From positions 1,302,001 to 1,366,000 of the forward strand of contig JAXLZC010000001.1 in assembly GCA_046351095.1 (NCBI GenBank): a stretch of DNA of 64,000 nucleotides, in the 5' to 3' direction. The translations under genes were made by a program, and so were the position numbers. Positions 53,339 to 62,735 of the stretch are shown here, in pieces. Each line of letters opens with the position of its first letter. Position 1 is the stretch's first letter. Source of the stretch: BQWY01 sp046351095 (lineage in GTDB: Bacteria > Nitrospirota > Nitrospiria > Nitrospirales > Nitrospiraceae). A model generated the notes under the pieces. The model did not search any database, was not told the origin of the DNA, and saw only the letters and a program-made list of their open reading frames with translations.

Positions 53339-53752
53339 ATGGCCGGATATTCGGGCACACCGCTCGTCAAAAAACTGGGATTAAAACCAGGCCAACGGGT
53401 GCTTGTCGTCGATGCACCGATCCCGTACGACGAGCTGGTCTCGCCGTTACCAGACGGCATCCACCTGCTGTCGCGCAAGACCGCGCCGCTCGACGTCGTC
53501 CATCTGTTCGCACAATCACGTGCCGTCCTGCTCACCACCCTCGCCGCCTGTCGCCCCTTACTCGCCGATACCGGCATGATCTGGGTGTCCTGGCCGAAGC
53601 AGGCCTCGAAAGTCCCGACGGATGTGACGGAGTCGGTCATTCGCGCAGCCGCACTACCGCTTGGGCTGGTGGATGTGAAGGTGTGCGCCGTCAACGACGT
53701 CTGGTCGGGTTTGAAGTTGGTTGTCCGCCGCGAACACCGTGCGTCGCCGTGA
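53339..53752 (+). CDS. DUF3052 family protein
   Basis: 137 aa. It begins MAGYSGTPLVKKLGLKPGQRV, the hallmark of DUF3052, and continues with ADTGMIWVSWPKQASKVPTDVTESVIRAAALPLGLVDVKVCAVNDVWSGLKLVVRR. This is a small single-domain cytosolic protein of unknown function, widespread in bacteria. The ATG at 53339 is chosen by family; the open frame continues upstream into ydbH on the other strand. Confidence 0.85.
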   Translation: MAGYSGTPLVKKLGLKPGQRVLVVDAPIPYDELVSPLPDGIHLLSRKTAPLDVVHLFAQSRAVLLTTLAACRPLLADTGMIWVSWPKQASKVPTDVTESVIRAAALPLGLVDVKVCAVNDVWSGLKLVVRREHRASP

Positions 53753-53965
53753 TGGGCGCAGCATCGGTCGCTGCCGATACGCTCAACGGATGCTACCAAA
53801 CTGACGGGTGTCCCGCTACCGACCGCCGCACACGCGGTCACCCAAGCCCTGCGCGAAAGGATAGCGTTGCGCCGCCATTCCCGTTAACATGGCGGACAAC
53901 AGCTATCGTCGTCTATTCCCACACAGGCGACGTCGCGCATTGCACCGAGTCGGTCATCATTCCGC

Positions 53966-56900
53966 ATGTCGGCACCTGAAAAGGACACCCGCGCACTTTT
54001 CCTCAGCGGCACCGTCGTGCTCGTAGCCGCACTCGGCGGCTACCTCTGGTATCAAGCGCCGCTAAAAAGTGCGCGCCCGGCTAACCCTGGGCTCGAACGC
54101 CACGAAGCTGCCCTTGCTCGACGTGCGGAAGCGCGCCTCTGGCAAGACCCGCTGGCCGCAGTGGACGCGCATCGCAAATCGACCAACGACAAACCCAACA
54201 ACGCCGACCGCCAAGGGTGGCTGACGCTCGCGGACGACATCGCGGTGCGGCTCGCACCAGGTCAAACGGCGCCGACTACCGCCGTACTGCTCGTCATGAT
54301 GGACGGGAGTCCCTACGTCGAAGGGACGGAACAGCGGATTCGCGACCGCTACGCGGTGGGATCGGCGCTCAGCGCCGCCTGTTACGTACCGGAGGACGGC
54401 ACCCACGTCGGCTACGCACTCTCGGGTAACGATCCGCCGATTCCCTTACCGTTCGAATGGTACACGCCGCGCGCGCTACGCGACTGCGCGCCGCACGCCG
54501 TATCTCCCACCGTGCACGAACAGGTGTTGGTGGTCTGGTTGAGCGACGAGTTGTTCGGCGATGGCGCGCCCCTGCGTGTGTTGTCGTCGCTGACCTCCAC
54601 ACTCGACCGGCTGGTGGCCGAACGATACCGCGCGCGCGCGCCCACCGCGGCGAACGTCCCGCCCGTCACGTACGAATTAATCGGTCCTTCCGGGTCGGCA
54701 CTCCTGCGCAATATGGTGGAGGACGCGCGACAAGCGCCCGGGCAACTCCGTTGGCCCGGCGCGTCGCCCGCGCATCCAAACGGATGGTTGGGCATGTATT
54801 CGCCCGCAGCCACCGTCTCCGCCGATGTGCTGGCACAGAGCGTCCTTGGCCCCAGCACGGGCGCCACGCTGGACGCCGACACCTGGCTCTCGGAAACGTT
54901 TCGGCAGGCGGGCATCGATCTGCGCGACCGCATCGCCTCGGATTACGATCTGTCGCGCGCATTGGTCCACGAGTTAGCCGTCCGCGGCGTGCGCGGGGAC
55001 GACCACATCGCGATCCTTGCCGAATGGGATTCGTTTTACGGCCGGACACTGTCGTCGGATTTTGTGGCGACCGCCTGTATGACACGCGACACGGCGGAGG
55101 CGCGCGAGGCCTGCCCGACCCATGGTAAGGCGCTGGCGTCGTTGGCCAATCCGACGGCGCAACGACGCATCGTGCCGCAGATCCGACAATACACCTACCT
55201 CCGCGGCCTCGATGGAGAACTGCCGGGCGGCGAATCCGGACCGAGCCCCACGCCGAAAGCCGGCGGGCTCCTGAGTCGCGGCGCGGACCGTTCGCTCGAC
55301 AACTTGGAACGTCCGGAAGGCGAAAGCCAACTCGACTACGTCCGGCGCCTCGCCGACCGGCTCGAAGCGGATTCGGAAGATCGCGACTTTCGTGCGATCG
55401 GCATTCTCGGCAGCGATGTGTACGACAAACTGCTGGTGTTGCAGGCGCTCCGGCGACGCTTTCCGCACACACTGTTTTTCACGACCGATCTCGACGCGCG
55501 CCTGATCCACCCCAGTCAGTACGACTGGACGCACAACCTGATCGTGGCGTCGCACTACGACCTACACGTGCATCCCGCGTTGCAACAGGCAATCCCGCCG
55601 TTCCGCAGCAGTTATCAGGCCGCGACGTTCGTCGCCGTGCTCCATGCGATCGGCCATTTGCAGCCGCATCGGACGGACACAGGCGAGGTCGGGTTTGCGA
55701 CACCGAGCGACGCCGGCGTCATCCTGCGCCCGAGCACGGCGCCGCTGGTTTTCGAAGTCGGCCGCACGGGCGTCGACCTGTTGCCGACCTCGGACCAGGC
55801 GAAAGCGGCCGTCGGCGCACAAGGCGGCGATGCGAACTTCCTTTCGCTCGATCCACTCAACCAACCGGTGTCCTCCGCCACCGAACGGGCGATGCGGCAA
55901 GACCGACAAATTCGCTTCGCACTCTTGGGCCTTGGCTTACTCTGCCTCATGTATTTGGCGGTCCCGGTCCTCCGTTCGATCCCGGAGGAAATGCTGTCAG
56001 TCGAGATGGGTCAATTCATCATCCAGGGCGCAGGAGCGCTTGTGGCGATGTTGGGCGCCGCAACAGCGCTGATGCAATGGCTGGGAACGCTTCCTGACGG
56101 CGAACCGTTTTATTGGACGGAGGGCATCAGCATCTGGCCGAGCGAAATCATTCGCCTGACCGTCATCGCGCTGTGCGCCGGTTTTTTGCGGATGGCCGCC
56201 CATGTGCTGACCGATAACGCGACGCGGCTGACCGCGGCGTATGCGCTCAACGCACCAGACACGTCGGAACGCACACAGCCGCCGTTGCCCGCGCGATTGA
56301 GTTGGCGCTGGGTCCAACTCCTGTCGCCGAACGCATGGGCCATCGACTTTTCGCGCAATGCAACGTCGCCGTCCGCCTTATGGCACGAACACGAGGGATA
56401 CGTGCAGACCACGTGGCGCCGGATCGTCCCGCAGGCGCTGCTGCTCTCGCTGTTAGGCCTGATTGCCCTGTATGCGTTCGGGCGCCCGCATCCGCCGACA
56501 CGCGGGACCGTCTCGCTTGTCCTGCATCTGCTCTGCTGGGGCACGGCGTCGCTGCTGACGGGCCTGTTGATGTTTTATGTCGTCGACGCCATCCGCGTCT
56601 GCACGGGCTTCATCCACCAATTTTCGTTGGAACCGACGCGATGGGCGCCGACGGTGTTGCAGTCGCTCAGCGAACAGCGTCGCCTCCCGGCCGACATCGT
56701 AAGCGAGTGGATCGACATTCGCTTCATCGCGGAGCGGACGAAAGCCGTCGGATCGTTGATCCACTATCCGATCATCGTTCTGTGTCTGCTGATGCTCGCG
56801 CGCCATCGCCTCTTCGACGACTGGTCCTACCCGCCGGGGCTCTTGGTGATTTACGGCATCACCGCCTTGTACATCGTCATCAGCGCGGTGTTGTTGAGCG

Positions 56901-57184
56901 CGGCGGCGGAGAAGGCGCGAAAGAGTGCGGCGGGACGCTTACGGAACTATCTCTACCTCCTACGCGGACAAGGCGTCACTCCGCTCGTCGGCGCGGCCTC
57001 TGCGCAGGGACAAGACGCCACCGCTCCGATGATTGCGCAAGTCGAAATGATGCTCCAAGACATCCAGGGCATCCAGGACGGCGCCTTCGCACACTGGACG
57101 CAGCATCCGGTGTTTCAGGCGCTGCTCGTCCCGTCCGGCGGCTTCAGTATGTTGGCGCTGCTGGATTATTTCTTGACGCAGTAA
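53966..57184 (+). CDS. Large membrane protein of unknown function with periplasmic domain
   Basis: 1072 aa. A signal anchor (about 11-30) is followed by about 620 residues outside the membrane. Segments such as RGDDHIAILAEWDSFYGRTL and AIGILGSDVYDKLLVLQAL, then LFFTTDLDARLIHPSQYDWTHNLIVAS, look like two Rossmann-like lobes similar to type I periplasmic binding folds. Then come a transmembrane helix at about 650-675 and further helices at about 690, 735, 815, 850, 930 and 960, ending in a soluble tail. No catalytic or transport motif is recognised. It stands alone and is followed by a heptamer array. It could be a receptor; that is inference. Confidence 0.75.
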   Translation: MSAPEKDTRALFLSGTVVLVAALGGYLWYQAPLKSARPANPGLERHEAALARRAEARLWQDPLAAVDAHRKSTNDKPNNADRQGWLTLADDIAVRLAPGQTAPTTAVLLVMMDGSPYVEGTEQRIRDRYAVGSALSAACYVPEDGTHVGYALSGNDPPIPLPFEWYTPRALRDCAPHAVSPTVHEQVLVVWLSDELFGDGAPLRVLSSLTSTLDRLVAERYRARAPTAANVPPVTYELIGPSGSALLRNMVEDARQAPGQLRWPGASPAHPNGWLGMYSPAATVSADVLAQSVLGPSTGATLDADTWLSETFRQAGIDLRDRIASDYDLSRALVHELAVRGVRGDDHIAILAEWDSFYGRTLSSDFVATACMTRDTAEAREACPTHGKALASLANPTAQRRIVPQIRQYTYLRGLDGELPGGESGPSPTPKAGGLLSRGADRSLDNLERPEGESQLDYVRRLADRLEADSEDRDFRAIGILGSDVYDKLLVLQALRRRFPHTLFFTTDLDARLIHPSQYDWTHNLIVASHYDLHVHPALQQAIPPFRSSYQAATFVAVLHAIGHLQPHRTDTGEVGFATPSDAGVILRPSTAPLVFEVGRTGVDLLPTSDQAKAAVGAQGGDANFLSLDPLNQPVSSATERAMRQDRQIRFALLGLGLLCLMYLAVPVLRSIPEEMLSVEMGQFIIQGAGALVAMLGAATALMQWLGTLPDGEPFYWTEGISIWPSEIIRLTVIALCAGFLRMAAHVLTDNATRLTAAYALNAPDTSERTQPPLPARLSWRWVQLLSPNAWAIDFSRNATSPSALWHEHEGYVQTTWRRIVPQALLLSLLGLIALYAFGRPHPPTRGTVSLVLHLLCWGTASLLTGLLMFYVVDAIRVCTGFIHQFSLEPTRWAPTVLQSLSEQRRLPADIVSEWIDIRFIAERTKAVGSLIHYPIIVLCLLMLARHRLFDDWSYPPGLLVIYGITALYIVISAVLLSAAAEKARKSAAGRLRNYLYLLRGQGVTPLVGAASAQGQDATAPMIAQVEMMLQDIQGIQDGAFAHWTQHPVFQALLVPSGGFSMLALLDYFLTQ

Positions 57185-57195
57185 AAAGCGGCCAG

Positions 57196-57377
57196 GAGAC
57201 GTGAGAAGTGTAACGTGAGGCAGAACAAATAAGTCGAGAGACGTGAAAGGGAAAACGGGAGACGGTGAACGTGAGATGGAAGACGTGAGACGGGAAACGT
57301 AAAAGGGAAGACGGACAGAAAAACAATACGGCCAGAGACGAGAAACCAAAAACGGAAGAAGCAAAACGAGAAGAGCG
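57196..57377. repeat. Heptanucleotide repeat array (about 26 units, degenerate)
   Basis: In-phase 7-bp units starting GAGACGT (57196) GAGAAGT GTAACGT, best kept between 57238 and 57314 (GAGACGT, GAAAGGG, AAAACGG, GAGACGG, TGAACGT, GAGATGG, AAGACGT, GAGACGG, GAAACGT). It decays toward 57377. It fills the gap between two convergent genes. The unit GAGACGK is the reverse complement of that at 35002, so the two arrays are in opposite orientation on the chromosome. Confidence 0.85.
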
Positions 57378-57406
57378 GAAAAACTGGAGCCGGTGACGCG
57401 CCCTGC

Positions 57407-58849
57407 CTACAGGCGCTCGCCGTACTTACGATAGTGTTCTTCCTTCGCGCCGTTGATCCAATTGTCGCGGAGGATACGGCCCTTGAACGTATCGAGTTTT
57501 TGATCGATAGTCTGGATGTCGTCCTTCGTCCAGCTGGCGATTTGGCGGAAATAAAAGACGCCCTGCTGGTGCAGCAACCGTTCGAGCCGCGGGCCGACAC
57601 CCCAAATCCGTTTTAAGTCGTCTTGCGTCATGCCGTCCGGTGTCGCGGCACCCCACTTCGGGAGCGTCTCGGCCGGTGTGGCGGCTGGCTCGCCGACAGA
57701 CGCCTCGGCAAACATTTCGGCCTGATCGACCGCGCGCCCTTCCGTCGATTGAGCTTTGGCGGATGTGACCACCTGCCCGTCTTTCGTGGCCGCCTTCAGC
57801 TTGGCACGCAACTTTTCGACTTCCAGCGACGGGACCATCAGCTTCATCGACTCGGTGAGCCGTTGCACTTCCTGATCCTTCGTCGAAAGGCGCTGTTCGG
57901 CGTCGATCAATTGATGACGCGCCGTGTCGAGTTCTTCGACGGTCGTGTCGAGCCGCGCGAGGTGATCGCGCGATTGCTGCCGTAACGACTCCGCCTCGCG
58001 CTCCGCTTCGACGATCAAGTGCCGCATCCGCTCCACGTCTTGATCGCGCTCGCGGACGACCTGCTGCAGCCGGTCGTGATCGGCCTGGACACGCTGCGCT
58101 TCCTGGCGCTGCGCTTCGTTCAGATCGTGGCGCAAATTGGCGATGGTCTCGTCGCGCTCGCTGAGTTGATTGCGCAACAACGTCACGTCGCTGAGGCCCC
58201 GCTGGAAACGAGCCAGTTCTTCGTGCAGATGTTCGATCGTGCCGTCGCGTTCGCTGAGCACCTGACGTGCCCAGGTCTCTTCTTGCTCGGCTGCCGACTT
58301 GGCTTGCGCCAGATCCTGCTCCAACCCGGCCACGCGACTCTGAAGATGCCCGTTCATTTCCTCCGCGTCGACCTTCGACACCATATCGCCGACCTGACTC
58401 CGAAGGTCCGCCAGCTCTTGTTCGCGTTCGCGTAAGGTGTCGGAGACCGACGCGAGCGTCGTCAACTTGCCCTGGAGATCGGCGATCGTCGCATCCTGCG
58501 TCGCCACCTTCACCGGCATCGCATCAAGCGACGACAGGCGTGTGCGGAGCGACTGGATCATGTCGTCCCGCTCGACCAACTGGGCGCGAAGCTGCGTGCT
58601 TTCCTCGGTCGCAAACGACGCGTGACTCGTTTTGGCTTGGGCGCCGGCCTGTACCGTTTCCAATTCTTTTTGCACCGCCAGCAGCTTGCGCTCCGCCGCC
58701 GTGAGTTTGACCTCCAGCTCGAAGCGCGTGATGCCGACCTGTTGTTCCTCGACGGTCAGCTTCTTCAGCATCCACCCGACGACCGCACCGATGGCGGCGG
58801 CGGGCAGCAGACAGAACAACAATTCTTGAATGATGGGTCCCATGGTCAC
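57407..58849 (-). CDS. Membrane-anchored coiled-coil protein with C-terminal helix-hairpin-helix-like domain
   Basis: 480 aa from a GTG at 58849 with GGAG at 7-base spacing. A transmembrane helix (about 8-29) is followed by about 340 residues of heptad-rich coiled coil (Leu, Glu, Gln, Arg), with motifs such as LSERDETIANLRHDLNEAQ. The last 75 residues form a small helical domain: DDLKRIWGVGPRLERLLHQQG, IASWTKDDIQTIDQKL, FKGRILRDNWI. This module is common at the end of such proteins and contains an I-x-G-V/I-G-P hairpin like DNA-binding HhH. An envelope scaffold or nucleoid link is possible; function unknown. Follows the OmpA-like gene by 111 bases. Confidence 0.82.
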   Translation of the reverse strand: MTMGPIIQELLFCLLPAAAIGAVVGWMLKKLTVEEQQVGITRFELEVKLTAAERKLLAVQKELETVQAGAQAKTSHASFATEESTQLRAQLVERDDMIQSLRTRLSSLDAMPVKVATQDATIADLQGKLTTLASVSDTLREREQELADLRSQVGDMVSKVDAEEMNGHLQSRVAGLEQDLAQAKSAAEQEETWARQVLSERDGTIEHLHEELARFQRGLSDVTLLRNQLSERDETIANLRHDLNEAQRQEAQRVQADHDRLQQVVRERDQDVERMRHLIVEAEREAESLRQQSRDHLARLDTTVEELDTARHQLIDAEQRLSTKDQEVQRLTESMKLMVPSLEVEKLRAKLKAATKDGQVVTSAKAQSTEGRAVDQAEMFAEASVGEPAATPAETLPKWGAATPDGMTQDDLKRIWGVGPRLERLLHQQGVFYFRQIASWTKDDIQTIDQKLDTFKGRILRDNWINGAKEEHYRKYGERL

Positions 58850-58960
58850 GCCCGTGCTCCGCTACCCTGCGCCCGGCCCTCGCTCGCCTGCACAGGAGCG
58901 GGCTCGCCGACATTACGCTTCGTGCCGCCCATGACAGTCCGTCGGTTCATCGTATCAGAT

Positions 58961-59989
58961 TTACAGAGCGTGGAAAGTCACACGCCGATTCAGCTTTCGC
59001 CCATCGCGATGTTTATTGCTGGCGACCGGTTTCGCGTCGCCGTAGCCCTTTGACACCAATCGATGGCTGTCCACACCGCGACCGATCAAATATTGCGCGA
59101 CGGCGACGGCACGCGCCTGACTCACCATTTGATTGAAGCGTGGATCGCCGTAGTTATCCGTATGGCCGCCGATCTCGACTCGAACATCCTTGTCGGCCTG
59201 GAGAATCGGGACAAGTTCGTCCAACAGTTTCGCGCTGCCGGGGGTGAGGGTCGCGCTGCCGATTTCGAAGTCGATGGTTTTGCCGGACATCACATCGTGA
59301 ATCTTCGAGACCATCGCCGTGGCCTTCGGACTGGCCGCAGCTGCTACAGGTGCGGGCTTCGCAACGGGAGCCGGCGCAGGCGCGGCAACTGCTGCAGGTG
59401 CCGGACTCGGCGTCGAAGCCGCCGGCGCATGGGCGATGGGCGCCGATTGGGAGGATGTCGTGTTCGACGCTGTCTGCGCGGGCGCGGCCGGTATCGACGC
59501 GGCACTTGCCGAGCCGCCCGTGACATGTAATTGGCTATCGATCTTCGCCGTCGAGCCAAGCAGTGCGCCCAACTCTTCTTGTCGTTTGATTTTGTCCGTA
59601 TCCGTCTTGACGTCTCCGGTCACGACGACTTTCGAGCCGTCGAACGCGACGGCCGCCGTGCCCCAATTCTTCAGCCGCATGATGACTTCGCCCGCGCGCG
59701 GCAACCAATCTTCGGAGCGCACGTTCGGCTCGATCGTCAGTTGGTTGACCACGTTGCCCGCGCCGAACGCTTGGTAGGCCTTGGCCACCAGCTGCTGTTT
59801 CAGCGTGACGTCCGGCACCCCGCCGCGCAGCACGATTTTTCCGCCTTCGGACGACACGCTGAGCTGCGCGCGTGCCGGTTCGGCGACATGCGCGGGCGAC
59901 ACCCCGGCCGTCATCGTCCGTTGTGCGCACAACATGGCGAGGACCAACAGGGCGAGGAGACCGAGCGTGATGACCTTTGGCTTCGTCAT
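58961..59989 (-). CDS. OmpA-family protein with BON-like domains
   Basis: 342 aa. N-terminal membrane or signal segment (about 6-24). Residues about 40-165 are BON-like repeats (LSVSSEGGKIVLRGGVPDV, QAFGAGNVVNQLTIEP, VVVTGDVKTDTDKIKRQEELG). An Ala/Pro linker of about 55 residues follows, then an OmpA-C peptidoglycan-binding domain: IDFEIGSATLTPGSAKLLDEL, VEIGGHTDNYGDPRFNQMVSQARA, LVSKGYGDAKPVASN, GRKLNRRVTF, with the Asp and Arg that hold diaminopimelate. It probably ties the inner membrane to the cell wall. Confidence 0.88.
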   Translation of the reverse strand: MTKPKVITLGLLALLVLAMLCAQRTMTAGVSPAHVAEPARAQLSVSSEGGKIVLRGGVPDVTLKQQLVAKAYQAFGAGNVVNQLTIEPNVRSEDWLPRAGEVIMRLKNWGTAAVAFDGSKVVVTGDVKTDTDKIKRQEELGALLGSTAKIDSQLHVTGGSASAASIPAAPAQTASNTTSSQSAPIAHAPAASTPSPAPAAVAAPAPAPVAKPAPVAAAASPKATAMVSKIHDVMSGKTIDFEIGSATLTPGSAKLLDELVPILQADKDVRVEIGGHTDNYGDPRFNQMVSQARAVAVAQYLIGRGVDSHRLVSKGYGDAKPVASNKHRDGRKLNRRVTFHAL

Positions 59990-60343
59990 CGTACTCCTGA
60001 CCGGAGAGCGAGTGATTCGATTACAGCATTGTCTCGTCGCCGAGCGACGAGGTCATCGGCGTTGTCCGACTACGCTGCGCAGGCAACGTCGACAGGAATG
60101 GACGAAGCTACACCAGTGAGGCTGGGGCCGTCAATTTGCTTTCTTGCGTATCCGCTCTCAATCGACAGCTGGCGCCCCGCGCCCGGTTCCCGCGTGGGCA
60201 TGACACCGACAGTAGGGCCACACCGACCGATCCGAGCAGGCCTAGAGATCCCATCCTCCAACCCTGCCCCTTGCACCGGGGCGCTGAACCCGGTATTGCA
60301 TGGCAGCACGTCTCGACCATCGCATCGCACACCGACCATCCCC
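59990..60343. other. Divergent intergenic region with a tight hairpin
   Basis: No gene supported. A perfect 8-bp hairpin CTCGTCGC-cga-GCGACGAG sits at 60033-60051, 44 bases upstream of the OmpA-like gene on the minus strand, probably inside its leader. The remainder shows no clear promoter boxes. Confidence 0.45.
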
Positions 60344-61447
60344 ATGCACGATCCATTTCGTATCGTCTCCATCGCACTCTGGCCCGTCGATATTCCGCTG
60401 ACCGACCCCTTCGTGGTGGCGACGGGCAGTCGTGTGGTCGCACAAAATGCCTTCGTCCGCATCAGGTTGGCCGACGGCAGCGAAGGCATCGGCGAACTCG
60501 CGCCGTTTCCCGAAGTGAGCGGCGAAACACGGGACGGCAGTCTCGCGCGGGCCACCACACTCGCGGGCGAACTCGTCGGACGCTCGGCGCACCACCTCCG
60601 CGCGCTGGCCGCGCAGATGGCCGAGCAGGCCTACGATGCGCCGGCGGCGCGTTGCGGATTGGAAACGGCGCTCTTCGACGCCTGGTGCCATGCCGCGAAG
60701 GTCCCGCTCTGGAGTCTCTGGGGCGGTCGGGACGTTCGCCCATATCAGACCGACATTTCCGTGCCGATTACGACGGCGGACGACACGTTGCGCCTGGCGA
60801 AAGGCTGGTACACACGTGGCTTCCGCCTTTTCAAAATGAAAGTCGGGCACGACGTAGACCAAGACATCGCGCGCCTGGAGGCCGTGCATCGCGCCTGGCC
60901 GGACATCTCGTTCATTCTCGATGCCAATCAGGGGTACTCACGCGAGCAGGCGGCAGCCGCCGTGAAGGGACTGCTGCGGGTCGGCGCGCGGATCGTGCTC
61001 CTAGAACAACCGGTCGTACGGGAAGATTTGGAGAGTATGGCCGCACTGGAACGCGACTGGAACATTCCCGTCGCGGCGGACGAGTCGGTGCGGTCCGTGG
61101 AAGATGTACGTGCCGTGATCGCCGCGCGCGCCGCCGGCTTTGTAAACATCAAGATCACCAAGACGGGCGTCTGCGCCGCCTTGGACATCGCGACGATGGT
61201 GCGCGGCGCCGGACTCCGCTTGATGATCGGCGGGATGGTGGAAACCCGAATCGCCATGGGCTGCTCGTTCGCCATGGTGATGGGATTGGGTGGCTTCGAA
61301 GTGTTGGATTTGGATACGCCGCTGCTGCTCGCGAACGATCCCGTCGAGGGCGGCTACCAGTATCGCGGCGCGGAATTGTTGCCGTGGGACGGGCCCGGCC
61401 TCGCCTCAAAGTTGACCGTACCGGCAGACGCGATAGTCATTACGTAA
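60344..61447 (+). CDS. Dipeptide epimerase (enolase superfamily, L-Ala-D/L-Glu epimerase-like)
   Basis: 367 aa from the ATG at 60344; the frame is open for 800 bases upstream but that part overlaps the OmpA-like gene. Enolase-superfamily MLE subgroup: FKMKVGHD (Lys164-x-Lys166), metal ligands Asp193 (LDANQGY), Glu221 (LLEQPV) and Asp246 (AADESV), and the second base Lys270 in VNIKITKTG. This arrangement with N-I-K-x2-K-T-G is that of L-Ala-D/L-Glu epimerases, which act in peptidoglycan peptide recycling. Other dipeptide specificities are possible. Confidence 0.87.
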   Translation: MHDPFRIVSIALWPVDIPLTDPFVVATGSRVVAQNAFVRIRLADGSEGIGELAPFPEVSGETRDGSLARATTLAGELVGRSAHHLRALAAQMAEQAYDAPAARCGLETALFDAWCHAAKVPLWSLWGGRDVRPYQTDISVPITTADDTLRLAKGWYTRGFRLFKMKVGHDVDQDIARLEAVHRAWPDISFILDANQGYSREQAAAAVKGLLRVGARIVLLEQPVVREDLESMAALERDWNIPVAADESVRSVEDVRAVIAARAAGFVNIKITKTGVCAALDIATMVRGAGLRLMIGGMVETRIAMGCSFAMVMGLGGFEVLDLDTPLLLANDPVEGGYQYRGAELLPWDGPGLASKLTVPADAIVIT

Positions 61448-61475
61448 TCCCTCGCCTCACGCGCTGTCGACTCCC

Positions 61476-61703
61476 TCACAAAGACGCTGGCGGCACAACA
61501 CGACCCGGCACCGGCTCGCCGTCATCGCAGCGTTTGCAATTCAAGATCGTGCCCAGATGTTCGTCGCGCCCCGCCGCCGTCAATACCCACGGCCGCACCG
61601 TCATCGGCGGTTGATGCCGCACATGCTGCCCATGCCCGCAATCCAAATCGGCCACCCAATGGCCTTCGTCGTCGAGATGATAACCCACGATCGCGCGTTG
61701 CAC
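61476..61703 (-). CDS. DUF3565 small protein
   Basis: 75 aa. IVGYHLDDEGHWVADLDCGHGQHVRHQPP and LNCKRC give the DUF3565 pattern, with a CGH and a CxxC that may bind a metal. Small cytosolic protein of unknown role found in many proteobacteria and relatives. Convergent with the epimerase gene and divergent from the dehydrogenase gene. Confidence 0.85.
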   Translation of the reverse strand: MQRAIVGYHLDDEGHWVADLDCGHGQHVRHQPPMTVRPWVLTAAGRDEHLGTILNCKRCDDGEPVPGRVVPPASL

Positions 61704-61794
61704 CGGTCCGTTCCTTCCGGCGACCGTTCGTGGCCGCCACGGCGGATTATGCTACACTTCGCGGCCGTTCACCAAGCGGAAGGAGCGACGTGAG

Positions 61795-62691
61795 ATGAGC
61801 GCAGGCACCCCTCCTATCGGATTTGTCGGTGTGGGTCGGATGGGCGCGAACATGGCGCGCCGGTTGAAGGACCAGTCGTTTCGGATCGCTGCGGTCACCG
61901 ACATCGACCGAACCCGCGCGACGGAACTAGCGAACGAACTCGGCTGCCTCGCGGCACAGACACCGGGCGAGGTTGCCGCGGCCGCCGACATCGTCATCAC
62001 CGTCGTCACCGACGATCAGGCGATGCGAACGATTTTTGCGGCAGGCACTCCTGCCAGTCTGCTTGCGCACGCGAAGGACCGTGTCTTCGTCAACTGCGCG
62101 ACACTTTCGCCGGGCGTCCATCGCGAGGTCGAATCGGCCGTGGAAGCGGCGGGCGGCTGCACACTCGAAGCCTGCATGGCCAGCAGCATTCCGCAGGCGC
62201 GCCAAGGCACATTGTTTTTGATGTGCGGCGGTCGGAAGGACGTGTTCGATCGCGCCAAGCCGGTCCTCGATGCGATGAGCGCGACCGTGCGCTACGTCGG
62301 CGCCACCGGACAAGCCGCGACCGTCAAGGCGCTCGTGAACATGGTGATGAACTGCAATACCGCCGCGCTCGCAGAAGGGTTGGGGCTCGGCGACGCCTTG
62401 GGCTTGGACCTGACGATGTTACGCGAGGTCTTCGCCAAGACCGGCGCCAACTCGCGTGTGCTCGAAACGGACGGGGAAGACATGCAGTTGCATGCGCACG
62501 ACTGCTATTTTTCCGCCGCGCATGCTGCGAAAGATTCCGGCATCGCCGTAGATCTCGCGAGCGCCGCGGGCGTGACGGTGCCGGTCGCACAAGCGACACT
62601 CGCACAATACCGACGGCTCGTGTCGATCGGCAAAGGCGAGTGGGACAAGTCCGCCGTCGCAGAGCTGACGTTCAAAAACCGCCCCTCGTAA
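61795..62691 (+). CDS. 3-hydroxyisobutyrate dehydrogenase-family oxidoreductase
   Basis: 298 aa, with an AAGGAG site. The beta-hydroxyacid dehydrogenase family uses NAD(P) to oxidise 3-hydroxyacids. The Rossmann motif is IGFVGVGRMGANMARRL, the substrate loop CMASSIPQARQGTLFLMCGG, and the catalytic Lys178 lies in VKALVNMVMNCN. In typical members the loop reads D-A-P-V-S-G-G; here it is E-A-C-M-A-S-S, so the substrate may differ (glyoxylate or succinic semialdehyde reductases also belong here). Confidence 0.87.
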   Translation: MSAGTPPIGFVGVGRMGANMARRLKDQSFRIAAVTDIDRTRATELANELGCLAAQTPGEVAAAADIVITVVTDDQAMRTIFAAGTPASLLAHAKDRVFVNCATLSPGVHREVESAVEAAGGCTLEACMASSIPQARQGTLFLMCGGRKDVFDRAKPVLDAMSATVRYVGATGQAATVKALVNMVMNCNTAALAEGLGLGDALGLDLTMLREVFAKTGANSRVLETDGEDMQLHAHDCYFSAAHAAKDSGIAVDLASAAGVTVPVAQATLAQYRRLVSIGKGEWDKSAVAELTFKNRPS

Positions 62692-62735
62692 CCCGCACGC
62701 CTGGCATACCGAGACGAGCCAAAACTCCACCACGC

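Noticed and set aside
57144..57364. Minus-strand frames rich in Ser, Phe, Arg and His over the repeat array
   Set aside because: They are the translation of the heptamer repeat (V-S-R-F-type peptides), not real genes.
58846..58950. 34-aa minus-strand ORF whose stop overlaps the GTG of the coiled-coil gene
   Set aside because: The GTGA coupling is attractive, but there is no ribosome site, no hydrophobic or known sequence, and it is Gly/Ala/Arg-rich like random frames.
60136..61614. 492-aa plus-strand frame over the epimerase gene
   Set aside because: Different frame from the epimerase, which has complete catalytic residues; Arg-rich shadow.
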